Assembly: GCA_022574595.1 (NCBI GenBank)
Contig: JACZRS010000006.1
Coordinates: forward strand, 103,848 to 167,847
Reading direction: 5' to 3'
Length of the DNA: 64,000 nucleotides
Origin: Planctomycetota bacterium
Lineage (GTDB): Bacteria; Planctomycetota; Phycisphaerae; Phycisphaerales; SM1A02
Shown: positions 9,554 to 17,828 of the stretch, piece by piece
How the letters are laid out: each line of letters starts with the position of its first letter
How positions within the stretch are numbered: position 1 is the stretch's first letter
Made by a program: the position numbers and the translations under genes
Notes under the pieces: generated by a model
The model's database searches: none
What the model was told of the DNA's origin: nothing
The model's input: the letters and a program-made list of their open reading frames with translations, nothing else

Positions 9554-10753
9554 TTAGCCTGCTTCGGCCAGCGCTTTCATTACATCTCGTTTGAGTACTT
9601 CAGCCATATTGGGATTGAAACCGACATGTACAGCCACGATTCTCCCATCAGGTCCTATGACAACTGAATACGGAATTCCCCCCACCTCAAAGGCAGTTGC
9701 CACGGAATTGTCATAGTCCATCACGGTGGTCATGGTAAAGCGTCGCGATTTCCAGAATTGCTTGACAATTTCAAGCTTCTTCTGGTTTGTAGGTAGACGC
9801 TCACGAGTATCTACGGCAAATACTTCAATATCAAGGTTTTCCTTCTGCGCCCAATCTGAAAACTCCTGAAGCTTTGGAAGCCCTAGTCTGCATGGCCCGC
9901 ACCAAGTTGCCCAAAAGTCTAGGACAACCACTGATCCTCGCAACTGCTGCAAGTTTATGCTATCACCATCAAGAGTGGGCAAGTCAAACCCGGGCGCAAA
10001 ATCACCCACACCCAAGACCAGATCCTTAATTGTTGCAACGGCTTTGCGCTTGCTTGTATCTATCCCGATCTCTTGTTTCAGTGAGCTAAGAATCTTAGTT
10101 TTCATCTGGAGGGTTCGAAGCCCTCTTGGCCCTTGCATCTTAATCGACTTGATCAATTTGGTGTCATTGTCAACAAGTACACTGACGGTAGTGGTCTTAT
10201 CTTTGAGATTCAATTGAGCATATTTTGATCCGTCTTGGATTACCTGCTCAACATCAATTAATTCCAATTGCGGTAAAATACCAATCCCTAGAGCTTTTAT
10301 GTATTCTTTGGAATTCTTACCTGAACGCAAACCTAAATACGGAACCGGCAAATTATTTGGCTTTATTGTATTAAGCAAGTTTTTATTTAAGTTCATTTTA
10401 ACATACTTGCTTGCTAAAGATTTACGCCAAATGTAAACCTGATTACCCTTAGCTGCAAAAGTATGATCCTGCACACTAATTTGTGCATCAGTTCCTTTAC
10501 CTATCAACACATAAAAGTAATCTGTTCGGGGACCATTGCGCGATGGCCAGGTAACAGATATCGTGTCAACAATTGCGGGCGCATCCTTATAAACTTTTGC
10601 GATTTCTTTAACAAGAGCTTCAGCTTCAGCATTTGATCCCACAGTCATTGAAGCTGCAGCTTCAGCATTCGCTTGGATAATAAAAGGTAAAGCTGCAATC
10701 AAAGCTATCGCTACCAGCGTTGCTACTGAAAGAATTTTAATACTTGGCTTCAT
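9554..10753 (-). CDS. Exported TlpA/ResA-type thioredoxin, paralogue of the preceding gene
   Basis: A 399-residue protein with signal peptide (residues 1-30), an N-terminal beta-rich carrier-like domain and a C-terminal redoxin domain with the canonical WCGPC motif at residues 284-288. Domain order and linker resemble the 8090-9394 protein, but the two active-site dipeptides differ (GP here, VP there). The different dipeptides may give different redox potentials. A GGAG sequence eight bases before the ATG supports the start. The pair may act together in extracytoplasmic thiol handling, perhaps for the multihaem cytochrome at the window start. That link is inference. Confidence 0.85.
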   Translation of the reverse strand: MKPSIKILSVATLVAIALIAALPFIIQANAEAAASMTVGSNAEAEALVKEIAKVYKDAPAIVDTISVTWPSRNGPRTDYFYVLIGKGTDAQISVQDHTFAAKGNQVYIWRKSLASKYVKMNLNKNLLNTIKPNNLPVPYLGLRSGKNSKEYIKALGIGILPQLELIDVEQVIQDGSKYAQLNLKDKTTTVSVLVDNDTKLIKSIKMQGPRGLRTLQMKTKILSSLKQEIGIDTSKRKAVATIKDLVLGVGDFAPGFDLPTLDGDSINLQQLRGSVVVLDFWATWCGPCRLGLPKLQEFSDWAQKENLDIEVFAVDTRERLPTNQKKLEIVKQFWKSRRFTMTTVMDYDNSVATAFEVGGIPYSVVIGPDGRIVAVHVGFNPNMAEVLKRDVMKALAEAG

Positions 10754-10803
10754 CCGTTTGGCTCCAGTGAATTATCGTCTATGAAACACAGCTTATGGCT
10801 TGG

Positions 10804-11298
10804 TTATTCCACTCTAGCATGACTTAAGACTTTCTCTAACAGTGCAGTAATAGTTTCTTTACGTACCGGATGAACTAATTGACCTGCTATTTCAGCAAGT
10901 GGCCCCAGCACGAACGCCCTTTTGTGCATCCTGGGGTGCGGCAAAGTTAAGCCCTTTTGGTCAATTACTAGATCTTCATACATCAGCAAATCCAGATCCA
11001 GGAGTCTAGGCCCCCACCTCTTCTCCTTGGAGCGATCTCGACCATGCGAAATCTCAATTTCCAGCATCACTTTCAATAACTGTCCAGGTGATAGCGAGGT
11101 TACAAGCGAGGCGGCAGCGTTTAGATATCGGCCTTGGTTAGCTGCACCTTCAGGTTCAGTTTCAATCATCTCACTTATGCAAAGTACTTCAATATCTTTT
11201 GAAGCATTTAATGCTGCCAAAGCGGATTGCAGGTTGGATCGGCGGTTGCCGAGATTTGCTCCAAAGGCAATATAAGCGGTATTAGTTTTATCAGCCAT
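10804..11298 (-). CDS. folK: 2-amino-4-hydroxy-6-hydroxymethyldihydropteridine pyrophosphokinase
   Basis: Folate biosynthesis enzyme that transfers pyrophosphate from ATP to hydroxymethyl-dihydropterin in the cytoplasm. The 164 residues match the usual family length. Signature segments are visible: AFGANLGNRRSNLQ at the N-terminus and GPRLLDLDLLMY with HPRMHKRAFVLGPL in the catalytic half. The start ATG overlaps the stop of cinA by one base (TAATG), so translation is probably coupled. No other folate genes are nearby. Confidence 0.95.
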   Translation of the reverse strand: MADKTNTAYIAFGANLGNRRSNLQSALAALNASKDIEVLCISEMIETEPEGAANQGRYLNAAASLVTSLSPGQLLKVMLEIEISHGRDRSKEKRWGPRLLDLDLLMYEDLVIDQKGLTLPHPRMHKRAFVLGPLAEIAGQLVHPVRKETITALLEKVLSHARVE

Positions 11299-12596
11299 TA
11301 ATCACATTCATCCGTTAGTTGCCAAATCAAAGCCGTCATAGGATTCACATTCATCATTACAAAACGCAGCATTTGCAGAGCAGATTTGGCTGCTCGATCT
11401 CGGATCATCCCTCGATCACCTGTAAACCTAAAACCGCGCACAATTACCGGTTCATCATTTTCAGTTTGTTGCGCTATTGCGATATAAACTAAACCTACTG
11501 GTTTTTCCTTCGATCCACCTTCGGGGCCTGCAATTCCTGTGATTGCCAAACTATAATCCGCACCTGCTTTTTTAAGAGCGCCCTTGGCCATCGCTGAGGC
11601 AGTCTGCTTTGAGACCGCTCCATTACTATCAAGAATTTCTAGCGGCACTTCAAGACAATCCATTTTCAACTCATTTGTATATGTGATCCACCCACCACGG
11701 TAATAGCTGCTTGATCCACTAACATCGACGATCATTTTCCCTAGCAAGCCGCCGGTACATGACTCTGCTGTTGTCACTGTCTTGCCGACTTTTCGAAGTA
11801 GATCGCCAACTGAAGATGACAATGTATCTTCATCTCGACCGAATGTATAAGGCTCCCAGCTCTGTTCGACTAATAGCGCAGTCTCGTTTAATTCACGTTG
11901 GGCTTGATCTTTATTGCCATGCGCAATAATTCGTGCAGCCAACATCGAGCCACTTACAGTTGTTCCAACTAATGGCTTGCGATTTCGATCGGTTAATTCG
12001 CCTAATCGTTGGGCAGCCACAGATTCCCCAAGCCCATAGCTGTGAACCGTCATAGTAAGTAGTGATTGATCTTCATCAATTGAAGCGATGCTCGGCAGAA
12101 CGTGGTCAATGAACATTGGTTTCATTTCTGAGGGTGGGCCTGGCATAGCGAAAATTTGGCAATCACCCAGCTTGTCCGCAAGCCCCAAAGCTGTACCGTT
12201 TGGATTATCTAGAAAGCTAGCCGTTTCTGTCCTCAGAGCTTGCTTCAGATTTGATCGAGGCATCTTGGAACCGTACTTTGAAAACCACTTCTCAAGCCTC
12301 GTAACAGCGCTTGGATCACCGATCAGCGGTTTACCTGGCCATATGGCTTCACCCATAGCCTCGCGCGTCAAATCATCATCCGTTGGTCCTAGTCCACCTG
12401 TAAGAAGTAACACATCTACTTTTTCAGCAAGCCTTTTTATGGCCTGAGCAATTTGTGCTCGATCATCAGCAACTGTGCAATGCTCAATGGTTTGAATTGA
12501 GTGCGCTATGAGCTGATCACTAATCCACGCTGAATTAGAGTCTAGCGCTTGGCCAAGTACGATTTCATCGCCTATTGAAATGATTGCTGCACGCAT
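11298..12596 (-). CDS. cinA: CinA-family nicotinamide-nucleotide amidohydrolase/competence-damage protein
   Basis: The protein has the two CinA modules. The N-terminal MoCF-biosynthesis-like domain runs from MRAAIISIGDEIVLGQ through LLTGGLGPTDDDLTREA and MPGPPSEM. The C-terminal NMN deamidase domain contains TAESCTGGLLG, YRGGWITYTNE and AITGIAGPEGGSKEKPVGLVY. Full-length members hydrolyse NMN to nicotinic acid mononucleotide or ADP-ribose, and so recycle pyridine nucleotides. I prefer the ATG at 12596, because family proteins begin at MRAAIISIGDE. An in-frame ATG at 12608 would add only four residues. It ends in a one-base overlap with folK. Confidence 0.95.
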   Translation of the reverse strand: MRAAIISIGDEIVLGQALDSNSAWISDQLIAHSIQTIEHCTVADDRAQIAQAIKRLAEKVDVLLLTGGLGPTDDDLTREAMGEAIWPGKPLIGDPSAVTRLEKWFSKYGSKMPRSNLKQALRTETASFLDNPNGTALGLADKLGDCQIFAMPGPPSEMKPMFIDHVLPSIASIDEDQSLLTMTVHSYGLGESVAAQRLGELTDRNRKPLVGTTVSGSMLAARIIAHGNKDQAQRELNETALLVEQSWEPYTFGRDEDTLSSSVGDLLRKVGKTVTTAESCTGGLLGKMIVDVSGSSSYYRGGWITYTNELKMDCLEVPLEILDSNGAVSKQTASAMAKGALKKAGADYSLAITGIAGPEGGSKEKPVGLVYIAIAQQTENDEPVIVRGFRFTGDRGMIRDRAAKSALQMLRFVMMNVNPMTALIWQLTDECD

Positions 12597-12728
12597 AGAT
12601 ATGAACATATTAGCCCATGGATTGCCGATAGATAGAAGTGTGAATGATGGGCGGCAGTTATCTTCCGGAATTTGCGAGACCGCAGCGAAAATTAACTTTT
12701 CTGATTCTCTGGTTTATGGATAGTTTAT

Positions 12729-13385
12729 ATGAGCATAGCAGCTGAGATTAACGTTGGCGTAGAAGAGATTGTAGATGGAATTGTGATTCGACCTGTGGGC
12801 GTGATTGATATTCGTAATGCAGCAATGCTTAAGTCGCAGCTTGAGGTCGTGCAGAGCCGAAATCCTAATCGGCTTGTTGTTGATCTCACTGATGTACCAG
12901 AAATTGATAGCTCAGCGCTTGCTGTTTTAGTTGAAGCTATAGGCGTATCACGTCAAAGCAACGCTCTGTTGATTCTATGCGGGTTGCAAGAACGAGTAAG
13001 ATCACTTTTTGATATTACGCGGTTAAGCAATAAAATATTTACTATCGTTGATACTGTACAGCAAGCAAAAGCTATGAACAATCGACGTGCAGAGGTTCGG
13101 TTCAATCCCAAAGATCTTAAATGCGATATTGGCGAATTGATCGATATTTCAGCAGGGGGATTGAGATTGATAAGTAAGCGCAAGCTCAAAGGCACTGTAA
13201 CTTTGCGTTTGTGGAACGATGTGTCGGGATTAGTACTTCAGGCTGCTGTGGTATGGTCTAAAAAAATTAGAATGAGAAAACACGAATCCGGCCTTGAGTT
13301 TATTAATCTAAAATCGGACACCATGCGCGAACTTGCATTACTTGTAGCAACGGTTGCTTCGGCTAACAGCGTACTAGATACATAA
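12729..13385 (+). CDS. STAS-PilZ two-domain protein
   Basis: Residues about 5-110 form a STAS domain of anti-sigma-antagonist type, with the conserved region DLTDVPEIDSSALAVLVEA. Residues about 117-215 form a PilZ domain: the RxxxR element RRAEVR and the (D/N)xSxxG element DISAGG are both intact, so c-di-GMP binding is plausible. STAS proteins normally switch partners such as anti-sigma kinases, while PilZ domains report c-di-GMP. The fusion would couple second-messenger sensing to partner switching. The Ser at the usual phosphorylation position (DSSA) is present. No partner kinase is adjacent. Domain calls are confident and the role is inference. Confidence 0.8.
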   Translation: MSIAAEINVGVEEIVDGIVIRPVGVIDIRNAAMLKSQLEVVQSRNPNRLVVDLTDVPEIDSSALAVLVEAIGVSRQSNALLILCGLQERVRSLFDITRLSNKIFTIVDTVQQAKAMNNRRAEVRFNPKDLKCDIGELIDISAGGLRLISKRKLKGTVTLRLWNDVSGLVLQAAVVWSKKIRMRKHESGLEFINLKSDTMRELALLVATVASANSVLDT

Positions 13386-13404
13386 TCTACAAGTGGAAAG
13401 TAAT

Positions 13405-14304
13405 TCATACAACTTCAGCGATTTGATCCGCTAAAGCTTTAGCAGCTTCGGTTATTGGGGTCTTCCAATCATCATCACTTGCATTAAAGGCGTAAATGAC
13501 AGATCGGCTTGCGGTTATTAGTGCGCCTTTACCATCCGCAGAAAAACATGGACGGATATCGTCTACGGTTCCACCCTGTGCACCAAAGCCTGGAACCAGA
13601 AAGATCTGCTGAGGCATTAGCTCGCGCAATGCAGCTAGCTCCCGAGGTTTGGTAGCCCCTACAACTGCGCCCAGGGAGCTATATCCACAATCGCCTATTG
13701 AATCTGTTCCAATCTCCGCAACCATCGAAGCGACTCGCTGAGCAACTGTTTCACCACTTACAAGTTCTTGAGATTGAAGGTGGTCGGAGCTTGGGTTTGA
13801 TGTTCTTACCAAGCAAAATGCACCGCATCCATTTCGCAGGAAAGGCTCAATTCCATCTCTGCCAAAGTAACTGTTTATGGTTATCCAATCGCTACTCTGT
13901 TGTGACTGTTCAAACGCGGCAGCCGCATAGTGATCTGCGGATATGCCGATATCACCACGCTTGGCATCGAGGATGACTTGCAGACTTTGTTGCTTGGCGT
14001 GGCTGATTAGTTGCTCGAGTGCTTTTACGCCGAGGTGGCCATATCGCTCAAAACATGCCGATTGGAATTTCACACAAGGGACAATTCCAGCCACAGCTTC
14101 CAATATCCCTTGAGTGAAGGAAGTAATAGCACTTATAGCTGCTTGAAAGTTATTGCTAGAAGGAGTTAAGCAAGCAGGCAATCGCTCTAAAACGGGATCT
14201 ATACCCACACACACTGGTGAACCAATGCTGGAAATAGCAGCCAGGAGTCGATCCGCAGCATGACTTGGTGTTTGCGTGGCATTTGCTGAATTAGGGGCTG
14301 ACAT
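13405..14304 (-). CDS. pyrF: Orotidine-5'-phosphate decarboxylase (subfamily 2)
   Basis: Converts OMP to UMP in pyrimidine synthesis. The 299-residue length and the motif LDAKRGDIG (catalytic Asp-Lys-Asp region), followed by SADHYA, mark the longer subfamily 2 enzymes. The N-terminal VCVGIDP and the C-terminal LVPGFGAQGG phosphate-binding loop are intact. It diverges from the DUF971 gene across 116 bp and converges on the STAS-PilZ gene with about 20 bp between stops. Confidence 0.95.
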   Translation of the reverse strand: MSAPNSANATQTPSHAADRLLAAISSIGSPVCVGIDPVLERLPACLTPSSNNFQAAISAITSFTQGILEAVAGIVPCVKFQSACFERYGHLGVKALEQLISHAKQQSLQVILDAKRGDIGISADHYAAAAFEQSQQSSDWITINSYFGRDGIEPFLRNGCGAFCLVRTSNPSSDHLQSQELVSGETVAQRVASMVAEIGTDSIGDCGYSSLGAVVGATKPRELAALRELMPQQIFLVPGFGAQGGTVDDIRPCFSADGKGALITASRSVIYAFNASDDDWKTPITEAAKALADQIAEVV

Positions 14305-14420
14305 TGTTATATTGGCTCGTTAGGACCCCCTCAAATCTTCAACTAGCAGGTATTTATAGCCAAAGGAGCTATCAAAGCGAGTCTATGTGAGCCGCCCAAT
14401 AACAACGATACAATGTTCTC

Positions 14421-14774
14421 ATGAACGATGCACCTGCACATTTGGATCTGGTTAAGGATCGTGGCCTTACCATCAAGTGGACCGACGGCTCAGAATGCTT
14501 TTTTTCAATTGGCTATCTTCGGAAAATGTCTCCCTCTGCGGAAGCTCGTGAATTGCGCAAACAAATGAGCGAGAATCCCCTTACCGTACTTCCTGCCAGC
14601 TTCAACAGTAACCAGCCTCTAACTGCATTGGGAGCTGAACTAGTTGGTAATTACGCAATCCGCATTGAGTTTTCCGATGGCCACAACACTGGCATATATA
14701 CCTGGGAATACTTAAAGGAAATTTACCAGCCAGCTGAAACTAAAACACTCGCAAACGATGGAGCGGAAACGTGA
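14421..14774 (+). CDS. DUF971 protein (gamma-butyrobetaine hydroxylase-like N-terminal domain)
   Basis: A 117-residue single-domain protein. It shows the DUF971 pattern: an early IKWTDGSECFFSIGYLR segment, then LTALGAELVGNYAIRIEFSDGHNTGIYTWEYL. The final SDGHxTGIYTWEYL box is the hallmark of this domain, which also occurs fused to gamma-butyrobetaine hydroxylases and to ApbC/Mrp-type ATPases. Stand-alone members have no assigned reaction. It overlaps the next gene by four bases (GTGA), so the two are translationally coupled. Confidence 0.85.
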   Translation: MNDAPAHLDLVKDRGLTIKWTDGSECFFSIGYLRKMSPSAEARELRKQMSENPLTVLPASFNSNQPLTALGAELVGNYAIRIEFSDGHNTGIYTWEYLKEIYQPAETKTLANDGAET

Positions 14775-15286
14775 GCCAAAGTCGAGTGATATCTGATCAA
14801 ATCGATATGGCTGAGCGATCAAATCCATTTGATCTTAGTCCATATTCAATAGCGCACGATAAGCCCTTCCTTTGCGATCTAACGGTTGATGATCAAGCTG
14901 TTAGTGAAATGATCCCGCATGTAATCAATACAGAGTACGTTCGTTGGCTGGATAAAGCAGCAGAGTTGCACTCAGACAGTTTGGGATATTCCCGCCAAGG
15001 CATGCTTGACGATGGCTTTATGTGGTTTGTTGTCCGACATGAAATAGACTACTTAGCTGAAGCCTGGCCGGGCGATGATCTGGTTGTAATTACCTGGGTC
15101 AGGGATATGCAGCGAGTTAAGTCGTGGAGGGAATATGTGGTTGTGCGACCTAACGATGAAGCGATAATCTGTAAGGCTGCTACTCTTTGGGTACTAGTTG
15201 ACCTAAACAGTCGTAAGCCCAAACGAATTTCACTAGAGATGGCTGAGCAGTTTTCACCACTAGAAATTACAAAGGTCAAACGCTGA
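14771..15286 (+). CDS. Acyl-CoA/acyl-ACP thioesterase, hotdog fold
   Basis: A 171-residue YbgC/4-hydroxybenzoyl-CoA-type thioesterase. The family pattern is visible: an N-terminal beta-strand, then HVINTEYVRWLDKAAELHSDSLG (with the start of the catalytic helix), FVVRHEIDYLAEAWPGDDL and a C-terminal LVDLNSRKPKRI strand. The start is a GTG overlapping the DUF971 stop. The stop overlaps the ATG of the glycosyltransferase by one base (TGATG), so the three genes form one tightly coupled unit. The substrate is unknown. Confidence 0.8.
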   Translation: MSQSRVISDQIDMAERSNPFDLSPYSIAHDKPFLCDLTVDDQAVSEMIPHVINTEYVRWLDKAAELHSDSLGYSRQGMLDDGFMWFVVRHEIDYLAEAWPGDDLVVITWVRDMQRVKSWREYVVVRPNDEAIICKAATLWVLVDLNSRKPKRISLEMAEQFSPLEITKVKR

Positions 15287-16377
15287 TGCACGTGGTAATG
15301 ATCATCGATAGCGAGCGCCTAGTGCATGAAAAAGACATGCTAAGAGACATAGCACAGGGTTTTATTGCTAAGGAAATAGAGGTTTCCTGGGTTGTTCCGG
15401 AGGATTTAGAAACTGAAGATTTCCAATACATAGATACCGATCTTCAGCTAGCTAATCAAATAGAGATACCAATGGCTGTTGGGCCTTGGCTTCGTAAAGC
15501 CCGGGTCAGTCGCTTAAGCAACGCATTTTCCGGATCAATGCCTGATGTTATATATCTTGTTGGAAAAGAAACTTGGCGGGTGGGGTTTGATCTCGCCCAA
15601 GCTTTAGATATACAGGTTGCTATTGATGTCTGGTCTATGGATTTGATCAAATCGCTGCCACAAGGGCGCTCTGCAACAAATGTAGGTGCGTACATTGCTT
15701 GCACAAATGAATTAGCAAAAGCCATTAAGCGAAGGCGTATTGATCGTGCATTAGTTAATACGGTTGCGTTTGGGGTTGACATACCTGATAAAGCCCGCAA
15801 TGTTCTTGAGGATCCATCTGAATCAATCGCAATTGCAATAATGGGGTCAGGCAAAGATATCGCAGCGTATAAAGCATTGCTATCAGGATTAGCACGAGTA
15901 ACTAGAGAGTTTTCACAATTGCATATCTGCCTGGAACTGCGTGGACCTCACGAGCATGATATTTGGCGTTATGCACAACGACTGGAATTGTTAGGCTTCA
16001 TCTCGGCTATTCGTGATGCATCTCACCACGCAGAAGCTGTTGTAGGATGCGATGTACTGGTAATTCCCGAAAGGTATGGGGATATTAGATCTCTGATGCT
16101 AAAAGCCATGGGTTATTGTGTGCCGATTGTGGCTAGCCAGGATCGTGCTCTTGATATGCTGGTAGCAGATGAAAATGCGATTATTATTGATTCCCCATCA
16201 ACAGAACAATGGTCAAAGCACTTAACTAGATTGCTATCACACCCCGATCTTGCAAGGCAGTTGGGCCAGGCAGGGCGCAAGAGTGTTGCTGAGTCGTTTG
16301 GGGCTAAGCGTCAAATCGAAGGATTGCTGGAAACCTTCCAAAAAGTCCTTAGCGGGGACGCATATTCCTTTGCCTAA
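15286..16377 (+). CDS. Glycosyltransferase, GT4-like fold
   Basis: The 363-residue protein has the two-domain GT-B layout. The C-terminal half has the group-1 pattern LMLKAMGYCVPIVAS, followed by a NAIIIDSP segment and a helix ending in AESFGAKRQIEGLLETF. The N-terminal domain diverges strongly from well-known members. It is the last gene of the coupled DUF971-thioesterase set. A strong terminator lies about 115 bp downstream. Acceptor and donor sugar cannot be inferred. Confidence 0.75.
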   Translation: MHVVMIIDSERLVHEKDMLRDIAQGFIAKEIEVSWVVPEDLETEDFQYIDTDLQLANQIEIPMAVGPWLRKARVSRLSNAFSGSMPDVIYLVGKETWRVGFDLAQALDIQVAIDVWSMDLIKSLPQGRSATNVGAYIACTNELAKAIKRRRIDRALVNTVAFGVDIPDKARNVLEDPSESIAIAIMGSGKDIAAYKALLSGLARVTREFSQLHICLELRGPHEHDIWRYAQRLELLGFISAIRDASHHAEAVVGCDVLVIPERYGDIRSLMLKAMGYCVPIVASQDRALDMLVADENAIIIDSPSTEQWSKHLTRLLSHPDLARQLGQAGRKSVAESFGAKRQIEGLLETFQKVLSGDAYSFA

Positions 16378-16803
16378 AAAGGCTCTAACGCTGGTTTATG
16401 TGCTGATTTAGCTAAATTGTTACAAAAAATAGAGATCCGGAGGGCACGAATCCGAGTATTTTAAGTAGTGAAACGACATCTTTCTCCCCTCCGCCCCGCT
16501 GTGGCATTTGCTTCAGCGGGGTTTTTTGTGCCTCGAGATTGTGCCTATCTTGATTCTCGCTATTTCAATAGGGAAAAACTTACCTAAGCCTAAAGTGAAC
16601 ATTGATCCTGCTCAGTACGTCTTACTAATAGCAAATCATTTCCTGATGCCTCAAAAAGGCCATCAATCAGACAGATTTAGGCCCATTCACTTGATAACGC
16701 ACTATTGCGTTGTAGGCCTACAAAGAACATGCTTGTAGCAAATCGCTGATTGATCTCCACTTCTTTGCCTCAAGAGCCATCACAGCTTATGAAGGAGTAT
16801 CAA
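16378..16803 (+). other. Intergenic region between the glycosyltransferase and first small lipoprotein
   Basis: This 426-bp gap contains a rho-independent terminator at 16494-16527 and the ribosome-binding site of the next gene (AAGGAG at about 16791-16796). I found no convincing tRNA, conserved RNA or further coding region in the remainder. A short independent transcript ending at the terminator cannot be excluded. Confidence 0.5.
16494..16527 (+). terminator. Rho-independent terminator after the glycosyltransferase unit
   Basis: An 8-bp perfect stem (CCCCGCTG at 16494-16501 with CAGCGGGG at 16514-16521), a 12-nt loop and six consecutive T at 16522-16527. Confidence 0.9.
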
Positions 16804-17028
16804 ATGAAACTGTTGCGAGTAATAGGAATCAGCCTGGGTTTGGCTGTTTTTGTATCATTGTGCGCGTGCAAAGATGATCCAAAAGGCCTTAGACAGAATC
16901 AGAACCCACCTCAGCCAGTCCCAGGACCAAATACTGGCTTTGTAACTGACCCGCAGGATAGCAATTCAAATACAAATACACTGCAAGAGGACCCATCCAA
17001 AACTGATACAGCACCGGAAGGGTCCTAA
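16804..17028 (+). CDS. Small secreted lipoprotein
   Basis: A 74-residue protein starting MKLLRVIGISLGL. It has a hydrophobic signal segment and a lipobox LCAC, so the mature protein should begin at the second Cys. The mature part is short, Pro/Asn/Gln-rich and probably disordered. AAGGAG is placed well before the ATG at 16804. A longer frame from 16750 lacks such a site and would put charged residues before the signal peptide. It resembles the next gene in size and layout but not in detailed sequence. Function unknown. Confidence 0.65.
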   Translation: MKLLRVIGISLGLAVFVSLCACKDDPKGLRQNQNPPQPVPGPNTGFVTDPQDSNSNTNTLQEDPSKTDTAPEGS

Positions 17029-17153
17029 ATAGGAATAGATCAATAGCCGGAATCGGATAATTGTGGATGAAACTCCTAAGCAGCCTCCGATTGTGTATAG
17101 TTATGTGTCCGGCCGTACTTGATGCGGCCACAGTAATAGAAGGAATCAATGCC

Positions 17154-17372
17154 ATGAAGAAATGTGTGATGTTTACCAGCGTTGCTCTAGTGTTAGCAGC
17201 GGTATTAATGAGTTGTTCTGAAACATCAGATACACTGACCTCAGAAGAGCGTGCAATGTCCGAAGGCCGCAGAGACGCTCAAGAGACTCGAAGGCCGCCC
17301 GGACCCGCTGATGCATCAATGATACAGGACGCGTCCACTCGCACCCGTAGTGATGACGGCGGCGATGACTAA
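17154..17372 (+). CDS. Small secreted lipoprotein
   Basis: A 72-residue protein starting MKKCVMFTSVALVLAAVLM with lipobox LMSC. The mature part is highly charged (Arg/Asp/Glu-rich, ending DDGGDD) and probably unstructured. An AGAAGGA site precedes the ATG at 17154. The frame is open upstream to 17061, but no good start is supported there. It is followed 66 bp later by a terminator. Function unknown. Confidence 0.65.
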   Translation: MKKCVMFTSVALVLAAVLMSCSETSDTLTSEERAMSEGRRDAQETRRPPGPADASMIQDASTRTRSDDGGDD

Positions 17373-17438
17373 ATTCTGATAGTTGTCAAGCGGTTTGCCT
17401 GAGTGTACTGAAACAAGCCAATAAATGTACCAAACAGG

Positions 17439-17489
17439 CATAGGCACTTGCTGCTGCAAACTGCAGCCCTAGTGCCTATGTCTTTTTTT
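17439..17489 (+). terminator. Rho-independent terminator after the second small lipoprotein
   Basis: A 10-bp perfect outer stem (CATAGGCACT at 17439-17448 with AGTGCCTATG at 17471-17480), a nested GCTGC/GCAGC stem, and a run of seven T at 17483-17489. Confidence 0.9.
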
Positions 17490-17581
17490 GACTTTTTGAC
17501 TTTTTGACAATTGAAAGTTGATACTAGAGGGCGATTTGAAGGTATTAGGCTGCAATCAATAGCATTTCTAATTAGATAATG

Positions 17582-17615
17582 AAAACCGCCGATCGGACAA
17601 AGTCGCAATCGGCGG
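17582..17615 (-). terminator. Probable terminator for the aminotransferase transcript
   Basis: CCGCCGAT (17586-17593) pairs with ATCGGCGG (17608-17615), and on the minus strand the stem is followed by TTTTC. It lies about 210 bp beyond the stop of the minus-strand aminotransferase. The rest of the 17373-17828 gap shows no gene. Confidence 0.6.
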
Positions 17616-17828
17616 CGGGTGGATGGTAATGTAAGTCACTCTGCTGGCTACACCTTACGCGTAACCTAACAGTGTACATATCTAATATGACGAATTAGTT
17701 GGCAAGCAGCAACCTTTTTCTTGCAGGTTTAGTAAAGAATCTTCATGTGATATCGGACTTGGTAAGCTGATAGCTCTTTAGCTTAAATACAGGCTAATAG
17801 AGCAGCTTTTATATACCCCAAACTATAC

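Noticed and set aside
16380-16527. A tRNA or known small RNA before the first terminator
   Set aside because: No cloverleaf or conserved RNA motif could be built. Only the terminator is supported.
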